The notes: generated from the letters alone by a model not told the origin. 63,174 bases of DNA from Bacteroidales bacterium (GCA_016926235.1 JAFGOZ010000602.1:1-63174), one strand, 5' to 3'; counted from the first letter of the stretch, positions 26,523-35,156 are shown. Made by a program: numbers and translations.

Positions 26523-27485
26523 TTAATAATGACTTTCCAAAATGGCCTTTGGAACGATCTTAATGAACATACTGCCAAATAATTCTTTTACAATTCTTAG
26601 TTTAGATCTGATTCTCCCTTTATGGGATTGTTCATTCAATGCAATAACACCCATATCGAAGTTCTTATCAGCTTTTTTATAGGATAGAAAAGTTCTGCGC
26701 GAGTGATAATCAGCAGTAACAATGTTTGCAGAAGTGTAGCCTTGATTTTTTATCCGGGTTATTGCCTCATAAGCTGAGTTATAGGTTTTTGAGATTCCTT
26801 TTCTTGAGGTTGGTAATATTTCAATATTTGTAATCTGGCTACGAACTAAATAGTTTTTAATAAGTTCTGAATTAGTTTCGTAATCAGTATTCTGATAAGA
26901 GTGCCAATAGCTTACAAAGTTTTTATCGCTTAAAAGCTCAATTCTGTTTTCATTAACAAAGCAGTTTTTCAGAACCAGGTTTCTGTCGGAATATTTATCT
27001 CTTGCATCATTTGTGAATTTTATCACCAACGAGTCAGATGAAGACCAGTTTGAATTAAATACCACCTCTGTATTTCGTTTGATAGTCTGAGCAGTAACCA
27101 GACTGTCGTTTTTATAAATTTCAGTAAAAGTAAAAGCGTGTTTAGATTTCGATCCGCCCAAATGCAAAACAAAATTATTTTTTGTTGTGAAATTTATGTT
27201 TTCAAAGTTCTTTATTATGATATCGCCATTCATAAACAGGAAAATATTCTTTTCTAAGCTTGTTCTTCCAACTATAAGAATTGCTTTATAATTATGCTGT
27301 TTGATGATATTTAAAATAGCGTTGTTGTTGTATTGATTCAGCCAACCTTCAATAATTAAAACATCGGCCTTATTTAGTTTTTGTTCAATAGAAAATAGCT
27401 TAATGATATTATTATTGTCTATAATATTTATTAAAAGAACAAGTAAAGCAAGGCTGAAAAGCACCTTTTTGTATGATTTAAGCAT
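26523..27485 (-). CDS. YdcF/ElyC-like protein with inserted carbohydrate-binding-like domain
   Basis: The 320-residue protein is anchored by an N-terminal membrane helix (about 8-24). It carries DUF218/YdcF-type motifs: ADVLIIEGWL (about 40-49), PTSRKGISKTYNSAYEA (about 227-243) and NIVTADYHSRRTFLSY (about 254-269). Between the first and second is a beta-sandwich-like insert (about 90-180, with VIKFTNDARD...DRNLVLKN) that resembles Ca-dependent xylan-binding modules of the CBM36/60 type. YdcF-fold proteins of the SanA/ElyC group act on the cell envelope or lipid carriers. A paralog with the same layout lies in the polysaccharide locus at 52869. Confidence 0.65.
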   Translation of the reverse strand: MLKSYKKVLFSLALLVLLINIIDNNNIIKLFSIEQKLNKADVLIIEGWLNQYNNNAILNIIKQHNYKAILIVGRTSLEKNIFLFMNGDIIIKNFENINFTTKNNFVLHLGGSKSKHAFTFTEIYKNDSLVTAQTIKRNTEVVFNSNWSSSDSLVIKFTNDARDKYSDRNLVLKNCFVNENRIELLSDKNFVSYWHSYQNTDYETNSELIKNYLVRSQITNIEILPTSRKGISKTYNSAYEAITRIKNQGYTSANIVTADYHSRRTFLSYKKADKNFDMGVIALNEQSHKGRIRSKLRIVKELFGSMFIKIVPKAILESHY

Positions 27486-27781
27486 ATTTAATTTTCCATA
27501 TAGATTTTTGCTTATGTAAAACTATGCATTAATAAATTTTACTTCTATATTGTTCATCCTAAAAAAAGAGAAATTCAACAAAAAATGATGGTTTTGGTTC
27601 TATCTTTTAAGATCTCTAAAATTATTGTAATAAATATTTAAATGGCAGTAATATAGGTACTTAAGATTTATATTGAAATATTTGCTAATTTAAAAGAAGA
27701 TCTGAGTATAAATACCCAATTCCTTTCGTCCTGTTTTTTTATCTACTCGTCATAAAATACCGACAGGTAATAAAGTTTACA

Positions 27782-27812
27782 TTGCCCTCTCTGTATTATT
27801 CCCGTACATTTG
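27782..27812 (+). promoter_or_regulatory. Putative promoter of the sugar transferase gene
   Basis: TACATTTG (27805-27812) matches TAnnTTTG exactly. The -33 candidate lies 20 bases upstream at 27782-27784 (TTG, with A in place of the first T). The predicted start is about 26 bases before the ATG at 27845. The rest of the 359-base divergent gap shows nothing further. Confidence 0.5.
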
Positions 27813-27844
27813 ATTCAGAATATTAAAAACAATATTTCGACCTT

Positions 27845-28990
27845 ATGAAGAACTACATTACATATTTAGATGAGTTAGGAGAAAAAAGGTATTTGAGAGA
27901 CAGACAGAATTCTCCAAAAGTATATTCAAAAGGTATTATTGAGCCTAATGATTTACAAAAAGCGGTATTAGGCGAGTCTGATCAGGAAGTATTTGATTGG
28001 ATTAATTCTCATTTGAACTTACAAAAGTACAGCAAAAGTATTTTATTAAGTACAGAATCAAAATCGTATGTTGAATCTGTTGACTTTGATAATCTTCGTG
28101 CTATTGTAAACTTTAAGCAGGTTAATAAGATACATAATCTAAATAATTACTATAAAGCAGTAAACAGGTTATTACCCGATGCCGGTATTTATATAGGAAA
28201 AGTAGAAACAAACGTTTTACGTAAAGCGAGATTTCATAAATCTTATGGAAAGAGTTTAGGACGTTTTCTTTACTTTCTTGATTTTGTATTTAACAGAGTA
28301 GCGCCAAAGGTTAGTCCATTCGATAAAATATATAATTTCGTAACCGGACAAAGGTACCATCTATATTCCAGGGCTGAAGTCTTAGGTCGCTTGGTTTATT
28401 GTGGTTTTGAAATTATTGAATTTAAGGAAGTTGGCGGCATGATGTATTATGTTGGTATGAAAACATCCTTGCCATCAGATTACGCAAAACCATCTTTTCA
28501 TCCTTTGTTTAAAATGCAACGTATAGGTAAGGGCGGAAAAATGATTGGTGTTTACAAAATGCGAACAATGCATCCATACTCAGAATATCTGCAGGATTTT
28601 GTAATTAGGTTAAACGGGTACAACGAAGTTGGAAAGCCTGCTAATGATTTTCGTGTAACCTCCTGGGGTAAATGGATGAGAAAACTCTGGCTCGATGAAG
28701 CACCTCAAATTATAAATATTTTAAAAGGTGAAATGAAATTGGTTGGTGTGAGACCTTTGAGCAGAGTTCGATTTAATGAATTGCCTGAAGATGTTCAGAA
28801 AGCCAGGGTAAATCACAAACCAGGTTGTTTCCCTCCTTATGTTGCATTGTGTATGCCCGACGAGCATCAGAATATCGAAGCCGAGGTTATATATATGAAA
28901 GATAAGGAGCAGCATCCTTTTACTACTGATATTAAGTATTTGTATAAATCAGTTTACAATATTTTGGCAAATAAAATTAGAAGTGCATAA
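27845..28990 (+). CDS. Sugar transferase (phosphoglycosyltransferase-like) with atypical N-terminal domain
   Basis: The 381-residue protein has a C-terminal bacterial sugar-transferase domain (about 215-340). It keeps FKMQRIGKGGKMIGVYKMRTM, the acid pair in LWLDEAPQIINILKGEMKLVGVRPLSR (D284-E285), and HKPGC where most members have KPGITG. Such enzymes load the first sugar-1-phosphate onto undecaprenyl phosphate. Unusually, the re-entrant membrane helix (KRxxD...P) normally just before FxQxRxG is missing. The first 210 residues resemble a degenerate SAM-methyltransferase (NVLRKARF...LYSRAEVLGRLVYCGFEIIEFKEVG). It stands alone, 5.4 kb ahead of the export locus. It is probably the initiating enzyme, but membrane binding must differ. 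Confidence 0.7.
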   Translation: MKNYITYLDELGEKRYLRDRQNSPKVYSKGIIEPNDLQKAVLGESDQEVFDWINSHLNLQKYSKSILLSTESKSYVESVDFDNLRAIVNFKQVNKIHNLNNYYKAVNRLLPDAGIYIGKVETNVLRKARFHKSYGKSLGRFLYFLDFVFNRVAPKVSPFDKIYNFVTGQRYHLYSRAEVLGRLVYCGFEIIEFKEVGGMMYYVGMKTSLPSDYAKPSFHPLFKMQRIGKGGKMIGVYKMRTMHPYSEYLQDFVIRLNGYNEVGKPANDFRVTSWGKWMRKLWLDEAPQIINILKGEMKLVGVRPLSRVRFNELPEDVQKARVNHKPGCFPPYVALCMPDEHQNIEAEVIYMKDKEQHPFTTDIKYLYKSVYNILANKIRSA

Positions 28991-29055
28991 GGAAAAATTT
29001 ATTTTATATTCTTTCCTAAAGTTCTAACGAAGGATTTTCCTAGATAATAATATAT

Positions 29056-29095
29056 AAAAGGAGCAAAATCTGAATCAAAAGATTTTGCTCCTTTT
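29056..29095 (+). terminator. Strong intrinsic terminator after the sugar transferase gene
   Basis: A perfect 16-bp stem, AAAAGGAGCAAAATCT (29056-29071) with AGATTTTGCTCCTTTT (29080-29095), an 8-base loop and trailing T residues. It has an A-run before it, so it could work in both directions. Confidence 0.85.
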
Positions 29096-30130
29096 AGTTT
29101 TTTAATCCAGCATAAAATTATTGTTAATCCTTAAGTAACCAAAGAATATCATTGTTCCGGATTTTGATGAACTCTGTTGTTTCTTTTCGGTTTTAAATGA
29201 AACCCTTCATTTGGTTTGAATACATCTTTTATCACCCTGTATCATATCAATCACTTTTTTACAATATGGTAAAATAGTATATCATCATAATATTTTTAAT
29301 TTTTTTCTACTTAGGCCTAAGTGGAATTAGGCTTTTGCACATTTAATATCACATTAGGGTATCGCAGTAAAAGTCTTTGCAAAGATAAGTTATCCCAAAG
29401 TTTCGGGTTATTTCTTAAATAAAACAGTATACTGCTTTACAAAATATTGACTCTAAACAATCCTTGCATTCTAACAGGGTGAGCAGGGTAGTTAATTCAT
29501 GAGTCTTAAGTTCACAATGACTGATTCAAGTATTATTATGATAATTCCCGGATAGTTCAGAATTCGGCAACCTTCTTTACGAAAAACAGTCGATCAACCG
29601 AATAGTTACCTTGCGCGGAGTTGATAGGGATTGATGCATACCACTGTCCTGACATACGGGTGCCAGATTAAACTTAAAAAAACAATAAGGAAGAACGCAC
29701 AGGCGAATTTATTTCGTAATTCGTTGATTTTCATCTTCCATAAATGCCTCGGGACTCGATATACAGGTCAGTTCGAGCGGAGTCGAGAACTTGTTCTTCA
29801 GTTAGTTACATTTTTAATGTAGCTAACAGGTTAAGAAGTGGTTATCTATGAATTTGTACCGGAATATTTTAAATTATTAGTCTTTGCCGGGTGATAAAAG
29901 TTTCGTTTTTTTACTAAACAAACACGAGCTTGAACATCGAAGATTACAGCAATAGACTGAATTGAAAGAAGCAGAGAAGAAAACAATAAAACCTTACTAA
30001 ATTAAAGGTTGATAAACCTTTGGGAAAAAAATTAGCAACAGGCTTAAAGAGCCAAAACAACTGTTGCTAAGCGGTTCGAAAATATTTTATCTGTTTCAGT
30101 TTTTTTTATTATCAATAAATAGCAGAAAAA
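29096..30130. other. About 1 kb non-coding region with short palindromes
   Basis: No convincing gene or RNA is seen. Visible items are a 14-bp perfect palindrome ACTTAGGCCTAAGT (29309-29322) and a dispersed-repeat-like stretch around 29746-29793 with TCGAG boxes. The only open frame above 60 codons (29631-29822) is of poor quality. The region may be the remains of lost genes. Confidence 0.5.
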
Positions 30131-30158
30131 AAGCCTATGGGATTTTTCCCATAGGCTT
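30131..30158. terminator. Bidirectional terminator for the lipoprotein gene
   Basis: The 11-bp stem AAGCCTATGGG (30131-30141) with CCCATAGGCTT (30148-30158) has A7 before it and T6 just after. On the minus strand it ends the gene at 30187-30993. Confidence 0.85.
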
Positions 30159-30186
30159 AATTTTTTATTATCTGCTGGTATTAATA

Positions 30187-30993
30187 TTACTCAGCCAGCT
30201 CACTATATTCTTTGAAATATAAAGGAGTTTCATCGCTGACATCATTTAATCCTTCAGGATAAGTTCCAGGCTCTAAATCAGGTAATGATTTTATAAATGC
30301 TTTATGTTCATCAGATAAGCCACTGCCATTGGTGATTGACCAAACCGCTTCTTGTAAAACATTTGCTACTTCGCTGTATTCAAATTCTGAGGTGTTTTTT
30401 AAACCCGAACCAGTGGTAAAAAACTCAACATTAATTTTTTTCCATCCTATCAAGTTTAAAAATGCCCGCATTTCTTCAGAATCTGTAGTACCTAGCACAT
30501 TGAAATTACTAAATGCGTCAGAGCCAAGTTTACCTTTATTTATACAATACATATAAAGCACGATGGTTTTCTCTTCATATGGTTCCAGACTGGTCCATGC
30601 CCATTGAAGAAGTATGGCGTTCTGGTATTCCTTATTATTAACTTCAAAAATTAAACCGGGAGGGAAAAACAAGGTTCTCCACCAATTTGTTGTATTTTTT
30701 AAAGTAACTGAAACTTTAATCCATTGTCCACCACTTCCATAAATAGATTTACCAGTTAAAGATGTTTCAGTAGATTTAAGAGCAACTTGGTTGGTCTCGG
30801 TATCCAAGGATTCATCAAATCCGGTTATTGTTCCAACAAATTCAATACCTTCAGTAAATTTGTAAGGAGTAGTTTCCAAGGCTCCTTCAGTATCGCCCAT
30901 TCCGGGGATATTGCCTGGAGTTTCAACTTTTTCTATTCTTTCGCAAGAAAAAAGAAGTAAACTTAAACTTAGCAGGGTTATTACTTTTTTCAT
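30187..30993 (-). CDS. Lipoprotein of unknown function, paralog A
   Basis: The start is placed at 30993 (MKKVITLLSLSLLLFSCERIE), giving a lipoprotein signal with the lipidated Cys at residue 17. An upstream ATG at 31044 would add 17 hydrophobic residues and break the signal. The 268-residue product is not recognised. It shares with the gene at 31487-32701 the PGNIPGMGDT motif after the signal, YQNAILL, the LYC.N.GK.GSD segment, VW(S/A)ITNG(S/T)G and an YPEGL/YPDGI element. A -7-like TATTTTTG lies upstream at 31040-31033. It is 493 bases from its paralog, with a separate terminator between. Confidence 0.7.
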   Translation of the reverse strand: MKKVITLLSLSLLLFSCERIEKVETPGNIPGMGDTEGALETTPYKFTEGIEFVGTITGFDESLDTETNQVALKSTETSLTGKSIYGSGGQWIKVSVTLKNTTNWWRTLFFPPGLIFEVNNKEYQNAILLQWAWTSLEPYEEKTIVLYMYCINKGKLGSDAFSNFNVLGTTDSEEMRAFLNLIGWKKINVEFFTTGSGLKNTSEFEYSEVANVLQEAVWSITNGSGLSDEHKAFIKSLPDLEPGTYPEGLNDVSDETPLYFKEYSELAE

Positions 30994-31403
30994 TTCTATG
31001 AAGTTTATATATTTTTCTAAAACTATTATAACCAAAAATACCACTTAATTTTTGTATCAGTATAATCATTAATCAACACTTACCGGCATTCTGTCAATTT
31101 ATTCATTAGGTTTAAGTATATCACTGAAAATGAAATAGTTTTTTTCGTTTTGTGGGGCGTGAGCTAAAAGAAACTTTCGACTAATTCAATTGAGAGATGG
31201 ATTGTCAAAGTAGAATGATTTATTTTTCAATCAACGATCGAAAATTGAATTTAGTGAAAAAGAGATAGGAGTAATTCTGTTGGCTAAAAATAAACACTAC
31301 GATAAATGGATTAGAGTCGCCTAACTCCGATAAACCTTATTATGTAATACAACTTGGGAAACTTTTTTTTAAGACTAAAAAAGTAAAATACAGGCATAAA
31401 AAA

Positions 31404-31429
31404 AGTCCCCAACTAGAACGCCGGGGACT
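31404..31429 (-). terminator. Terminator of the second lipoprotein gene
   Basis: The 7-bp stem AGTCCCC (31404-31410) with GGGGACT (31423-31429) follows a run of A on the plus strand, so on the minus strand it is followed by T7. It ends the gene at 31487-32701. The rest of 31045-31486 shows nothing further. Confidence 0.8.
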
Positions 31430-31486
31430 CATAAAAATCTATTTTCAGACTTGTTTTTCTTTCAGTATTAAAGCATGTGAAAGTTT

Positions 31487-32701
31487 TTAATTTTCCTGGC
31501 TACCAGAACAATTGTCACTCATAACTTTAAAGGTGTATATATAACCCGAATCATCACCTTCAACACTAACAAACTCTACGGTAAAGCCATTGGCCATATT
31601 AAAAATTGCACCTACTTGCACATCTTCAATGATTGAGTGCTCTTCATCCTTGTTTTTTGTAATGACTTCCAGATCTTCAACTTCACAAGAGGTGTTAAAA
31701 ACAAAAATGCCTTCATCAACAGCTCCATCTTCACCCAGCTGGTCACCTGTGGCTTCAAATTTGATAGCTCCTTTCAGCTTTTTCGATTCACCTTTTCCAA
31801 TTTTTAAATTCCAATTAGTCTCTACATTAAAGTTAAAACCATTAGTTATATAAGAACCACTTGAAGGCGCAGGAGTGCCATCACAACCAGTCAGAAATGC
31901 CACATAACTCAAAGCTCCAGTTCCTGAACAGGGCAGACACCAATCACAGTCAGGTAAAGAGGGGTTTTCATTATATATTCCATCAGGATAAAGACCTAAT
32001 CCGTCAACTTTAGGAATTGTGTTTATAAAATCCATATAATCATCTACAGTGCCGGTTCCATTTGTAATAGCCCAAACTATTTCCTGAAGTTTGTCCTTAA
32101 TTTGAATATACAGGTCAAGGTCATAATAAGCAACAAGGTGTTCGTAGTTAATCATTCTATACCTAAGGCGATCCAATAATTGTAACATTGTTTCTGATGT
32201 GGTAACACCCAGAAATTCGTAGGAAGCAGTTTCGTCGGAGCCTTCTTTTCCTAAATTTAAACAATATAAATTCAAGATAACTGTTTTTGATTGACCTGCA
32301 TCTACACAAACAGCAACAGGAGCCAATAAGATTGCATTTTGATAGCCATCCTTGTTTACCTGAAATACTGTTCCCGCTCTGAACCATGCAGTGCGGCATT
32401 CATCAGAATTATTAGTAATAGTAACTTTTAATACTACCTGATCACCAGAGCCTTGTGTGAATTCCTCAAATTCATAAATTATTTCATCAGTTGCAGTTGA
32501 CTTTAATATTGAAGATGTAGAATTATTGCTTATGCCGGTAAATGAACTAAAGGAAAGCCCCTCATTAAATTCATATTTTTCAGCCTGAAGTGTTCCCGGA
32601 GTATCTCCCATTCCGGGGATATTACCCGGCTTCTCAATTCTTTCGCAGGCAAAAAAGCCGAAACTCATAACGAGTATAAAGATTAAAGACAATTTTTTCA
32701 T
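31487..32701 (-). CDS. Lipoprotein of unknown function, paralog B with extra C-terminal domain
   Basis: The 404-residue protein has a lipoprotein signal (MKKLSLIFILVMSFGFFACERIE, Cys 19). Its first 250 residues align with the lipoprotein at 30187 (PGNIPGMGDTPGTL, YQNAILL, LNLYCLNLGKEGSD, VWAITNGTG). The two then diverge: this copy has a Cys-rich hinge (DCDWCLPCSG, about 253-262) and an added beta-rich domain of about 130 residues not present in the shorter paralog. I do not recognise the family. It has its own promoter and terminator. It is presumably surface-exposed on the outer membrane or in the periplasm. Confidence 0.7.
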   Translation of the reverse strand: MKKLSLIFILVMSFGFFACERIEKPGNIPGMGDTPGTLQAEKYEFNEGLSFSSFTGISNNSTSSILKSTATDEIIYEFEEFTQGSGDQVVLKVTITNNSDECRTAWFRAGTVFQVNKDGYQNAILLAPVAVCVDAGQSKTVILNLYCLNLGKEGSDETASYEFLGVTTSETMLQLLDRLRYRMINYEHLVAYYDLDLYIQIKDKLQEIVWAITNGTGTVDDYMDFINTIPKVDGLGLYPDGIYNENPSLPDCDWCLPCSGTGALSYVAFLTGCDGTPAPSSGSYITNGFNFNVETNWNLKIGKGESKKLKGAIKFEATGDQLGEDGAVDEGIFVFNTSCEVEDLEVITKNKDEEHSIIEDVQVGAIFNMANGFTVEFVSVEGDDSGYIYTFKVMSDNCSGSQEN

Positions 32702-32726
32702 AACTTTTGTTTTTAATGGTATGTTG

Positions 32727-32758
32727 CAAATTTATGTCTAATAGTTATTTGAGTCAAG
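32727..32758 (-). promoter_or_regulatory. Promoter of the longer lipoprotein gene
   Basis: On the minus strand CTTG (32758-32755), 20 bases, then TAAATTTG (32734-32727) match the Bacteroidota TTTG-N19-21-TAnnTTTG form with one change in the -33 box. A start about 20 bases before the ATG at 32701 would follow. Confidence 0.5.
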
Positions 32759-33003
32759 CCTATACAATCACACCTTATTACGTTATGTATCAGAAAAACA
32801 GATATTTAGATAAGGTTTTATTGTCTTTTAGTTTGACAAGGGAAATATTTTAATTGATAAAGACCAAATTATTCAGGACTAAAACTTCTGTAATTGTTAC
32901 AATTTGTGTCGATTTATTGTCTTTCAGTTTATTAAAATATAGATATTTTGATAAATAATTGTAAACTCGAAGATTAATCAGATGAGCCATTTGTTAAAGA
33001 TAT

Positions 33004-33672
33004 ATGATGAATGAGAACTACCTACAAATCTATTATGGTGATTTAGCAAAGTATAGTAATAGAGTTACTGAATATTATAATAATCTTTCAACCGAAGAAT
33101 TTACAAGAGCTCAAAAGTTCAGATTCGATAGAGACAGGGATGTTTATATATTATCGCATGCCTTGTTAAACAGTAAGCTAAGTAATAGATTAAAAACAAC
33201 TCGAAACAGATTGGATATCCGGTACTTCGATAATAGAAAGCCTTACATTAAAAATGAACAGCTCGATTTTAACCTTTCGCATTCGGGAGAATATTTTGCT
33301 TTTGTTATTTCGAATGATGAAGCCACAATTGTTGGGATTGATATTGAAGTCATTAAGAACAGTAAGATTGATTCCATTGTGAATCAATACTTTCATAAGG
33401 ATGAAGCGAGCTATATATATCAAGGTAAGCAGGATGCTTTAATCCGTTTTCATGAAATCTGGACGCGAAAAGAAGCTTATCTAAAAATGCTGGGATTTGG
33501 CTTAACCGAGAACCTGTTTCAGATAAATGTAGACCCTGGTAAGAAAAACTTTCAAAACTATTTTAATCCTGAAGACAAAAGAAATATACATATTTACACT
33601 TGTTTAAAGGATAACTTTGTATTAAGTGTTGCTGTTTCGAGGCCATTAGAACTTATCTACACTAAACTTTAA
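33004..33672 (+). CDS. Sfp-type 4'-phosphopantetheinyl transferase
   Basis: The 222-residue protein is a two-lobed Sfp/HetI-type enzyme that transfers phosphopantetheine from CoA to a carrier-protein serine. Motifs present are NLSHSGEYFAFVI (about 93-105), VGIDIE (about 114-119) and WTRKEAYLKMLG (about 156-167, with the metal-binding Glu). The start may be at 33004 or 33007 (two ATGs in a row). It lies just upstream of the polysaccharide locus, which encodes an ACP-like domain already joined to its own AcpS domain. Its own substrate may therefore be another carrier protein, encoded elsewhere. The transferase assignment is firm; the partner is unknown. Confidence 0.85.
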   Translation: MMNENYLQIYYGDLAKYSNRVTEYYNNLSTEEFTRAQKFRFDRDRDVYILSHALLNSKLSNRLKTTRNRLDIRYFDNRKPYIKNEQLDFNLSHSGEYFAFVISNDEATIVGIDIEVIKNSKIDSIVNQYFHKDEASYIYQGKQDALIRFHEIWTRKEAYLKMLGFGLTENLFQINVDPGKKNFQNYFNPEDKRNIHIYTCLKDNFVLSVAVSRPLELIYTKL

Positions 33673-33740
33673 GGTAGAATACATACTTGCGCAAAAATAG
33701 TAGTATGTTTCTTCTTTCCGTCATCTCTTCTCTCTATATC

Positions 33741-33793
33741 GTCATCCCTGTGAAGACAGGGATCGGTTATTTGGTATGATTCGAGCGGATTAC
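33741..33793 (-). repeat. Solitary REP-like arm, copy of the GIY-YIG-flanking unit
   Basis: Read in reverse, this segment matches the right half of the unit at 25194-25245 over about 50 bases with few changes. Read forward, it starts with GTCATCCCTGTGAAGACAGG and continues through a GGTAT.ATT tract to a GAGCGGATTA end. The hairpin CCCTG/CAGGG is intact. Confidence 0.75.
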
Positions 33794-34355
33794 CAGCATT
33801 GAACTGAACATTGTTGTGCGGTTTGGTGGATTACCAACCCAATAATAAGTATCATCTTGCTGATTATAAATCATAAATAGTTGATATGTTTTTTACACTG
33901 AGAGATTCTATTGCCAGGAATAGTATCCTTGACATTCCTCACGAGATTACTAGTATTCATCAAAAATTAATATTTGTTTATGATTTCGAAGCTTCTTTAT
34001 ACATATTTTTGCTTCGAAAATCCAAATGAGTATATCCATATGACTGAAAAAAACTCTATAGAATACATCAAATTGTTAATATTATGCGAGATATTATCTC
34101 AGCTACAGTTAAAATAATCCTGATTTTTACAAAGAAGGATTACTTTGAAGCAAAACTATTCTTCTATATAGTATTTTCCGGTCAATATATTAATTTGGAT
34201 TTATAAGGGCTAAGCCCTTAATTATTAGGTGTATACAAACAGTCTTTTAAACAATGTATTCATGGGACTGACGGGGCGAAGCTGTGCAAAAACGGTAAGT
34301 TTTAATGAATTCTGGAATAATGCATCCATACAGATTTTTTAACAAATAGTATTTA

Positions 34356-34363
34356 TATATTTG
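34356..34363 (+). promoter_or_regulatory. Candidate -7 box for the export locus
   Basis: TATATTTG matches TAnnTTTG exactly. It lies 26 bases before the ATG at 34389. The -33 position is poor (GATT), so confidence is low in this AT-rich stretch. Confidence 0.3.
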
Positions 34364-34388
34364 AATATTAACAATAGATATATCTAAG

Positions 34389-35156
34389 ATGAAAAAGCTT
34401 ATATACCTTATTTTATTGTCCTTGCTTTTTTCATGTGTACCACAACGGAGGTTGCAATACCTACAAACAGATAGGAATTCTCCTGAGGCATATAGCATAA
34501 AAGTTCCTATGGAAAAAAAAATTGCTCCGGGTGATTATTTGTCCATAAAAGTGGAAAGTACTGATGAGAAAAACTTTTTTACAGCAGCTGGATCTGGAAC
34601 ATTAAGTGTTAGCAGTACTGATGAACTTACACTAACAAAAAGTGCATTTCTGGTTGATACATTAGGAGAAGTTAATCTTCCCGTAATAGGAAAAATTAAT
34701 GTAAGCGGGTTAACTCTTGAAGCATGTTCTGAAAAACTTCAAATGATTGTTAAATCATATCTAAGCAATCCTACTGTGGATGTCCGATATGCTTTTAAAA
34801 CCTACACTATATTGGGAGAAGTTAATAGTCCCGGTAAATATAACTTTGCCAGCAAAAAATTTAACATATTCGAGGCCATAGGCGAAGCTGGAGATCTGAC
34901 ATTTTACGGTAAACGTAATAATGTATATGTCATTCGTGATTATAATGGTCAGACAAGAAAAATAAAGGTTGATTTAACAGACGATGATATTTTGTTATCT
35001 GATAATTATTATATTCGAGATAAAGATATCATTTTGGTAAATAGTAGAAACTATGTAAGGTGGGAGGTGATAACAACCCCCATAGGAACGATAGTTTCAT
35101 CGATTTCACTTGTTGTTCTAATACTAAATCTAACAGAAACATATCAGTTTAAATAA
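34389..35156 (+). CDS. Outer-membrane polysaccharide export protein, Wza/GumB family
   Basis: The 255-residue lipoprotein (MKKLIYLILLSLLFSCVPQRR, Cys 16) has the polysaccharide export domain (about 40-130; IAPGDYLSIKV and GEVNLPVIGKINVSGLTLEACSEKL) and a SLBB domain (about 137-190; YTILGEVNSPGKY and NIFEAIGEAG). A C-terminal hydrophobic helix (about 233-248) would span the outer membrane as in Wza. It probably forms the outer-membrane channel for the polysaccharide made by the genes downstream. It is the first gene of the export operon; the kinase gene starts 33 bases later. Confidence 0.88.
   Translation: MKKLIYLILLSLLFSCVPQRRLQYLQTDRNSPEAYSIKVPMEKKIAPGDYLSIKVESTDEKNFFTAAGSGTLSVSSTDELTLTKSAFLVDTLGEVNLPVIGKINVSGLTLEACSEKLQMIVKSYLSNPTVDVRYAFKTYTILGEVNSPGKYNFASKKFNIFEAIGEAGDLTFYGKRNNVYVIRDYNGQTRKIKVDLTDDDILLSDNYYIRDKDIILVNSRNYVRWEVITTPIGTIVSSISLVVLILNLTETYQFK

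Larger units (their letters stand above)
33673..34388. other. Intergenic region ahead of the export locus
   Basis: These 716 bases hold one REP-like arm (33741-33793), a 15-base palindrome AAGGGCTAAGCCCTT (34205-34219), and a -7-like box near 34356. No other gene or RNA is seen, and there is no UpxY/NusG-like antiterminator gene or obvious invertible promoter before the locus. Confidence 0.5.

Noticed and set aside
29631..29822. 63-codon plus-strand open frame
   Set aside because: It overlaps dispersed-repeat-like sequence and has no family signature.
34205..34219. Palindrome AAGGGCTAAGCCCTT as a terminator
   Set aside because: The loop is only one base and no T-run follows. It may be a protein site, but there is no further support.
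34247..34498. 83-codon minus-strand open frame
   Set aside because: It overlaps the start of the export lipoprotein gene on the other strand, which has a clear lipobox and domain match.
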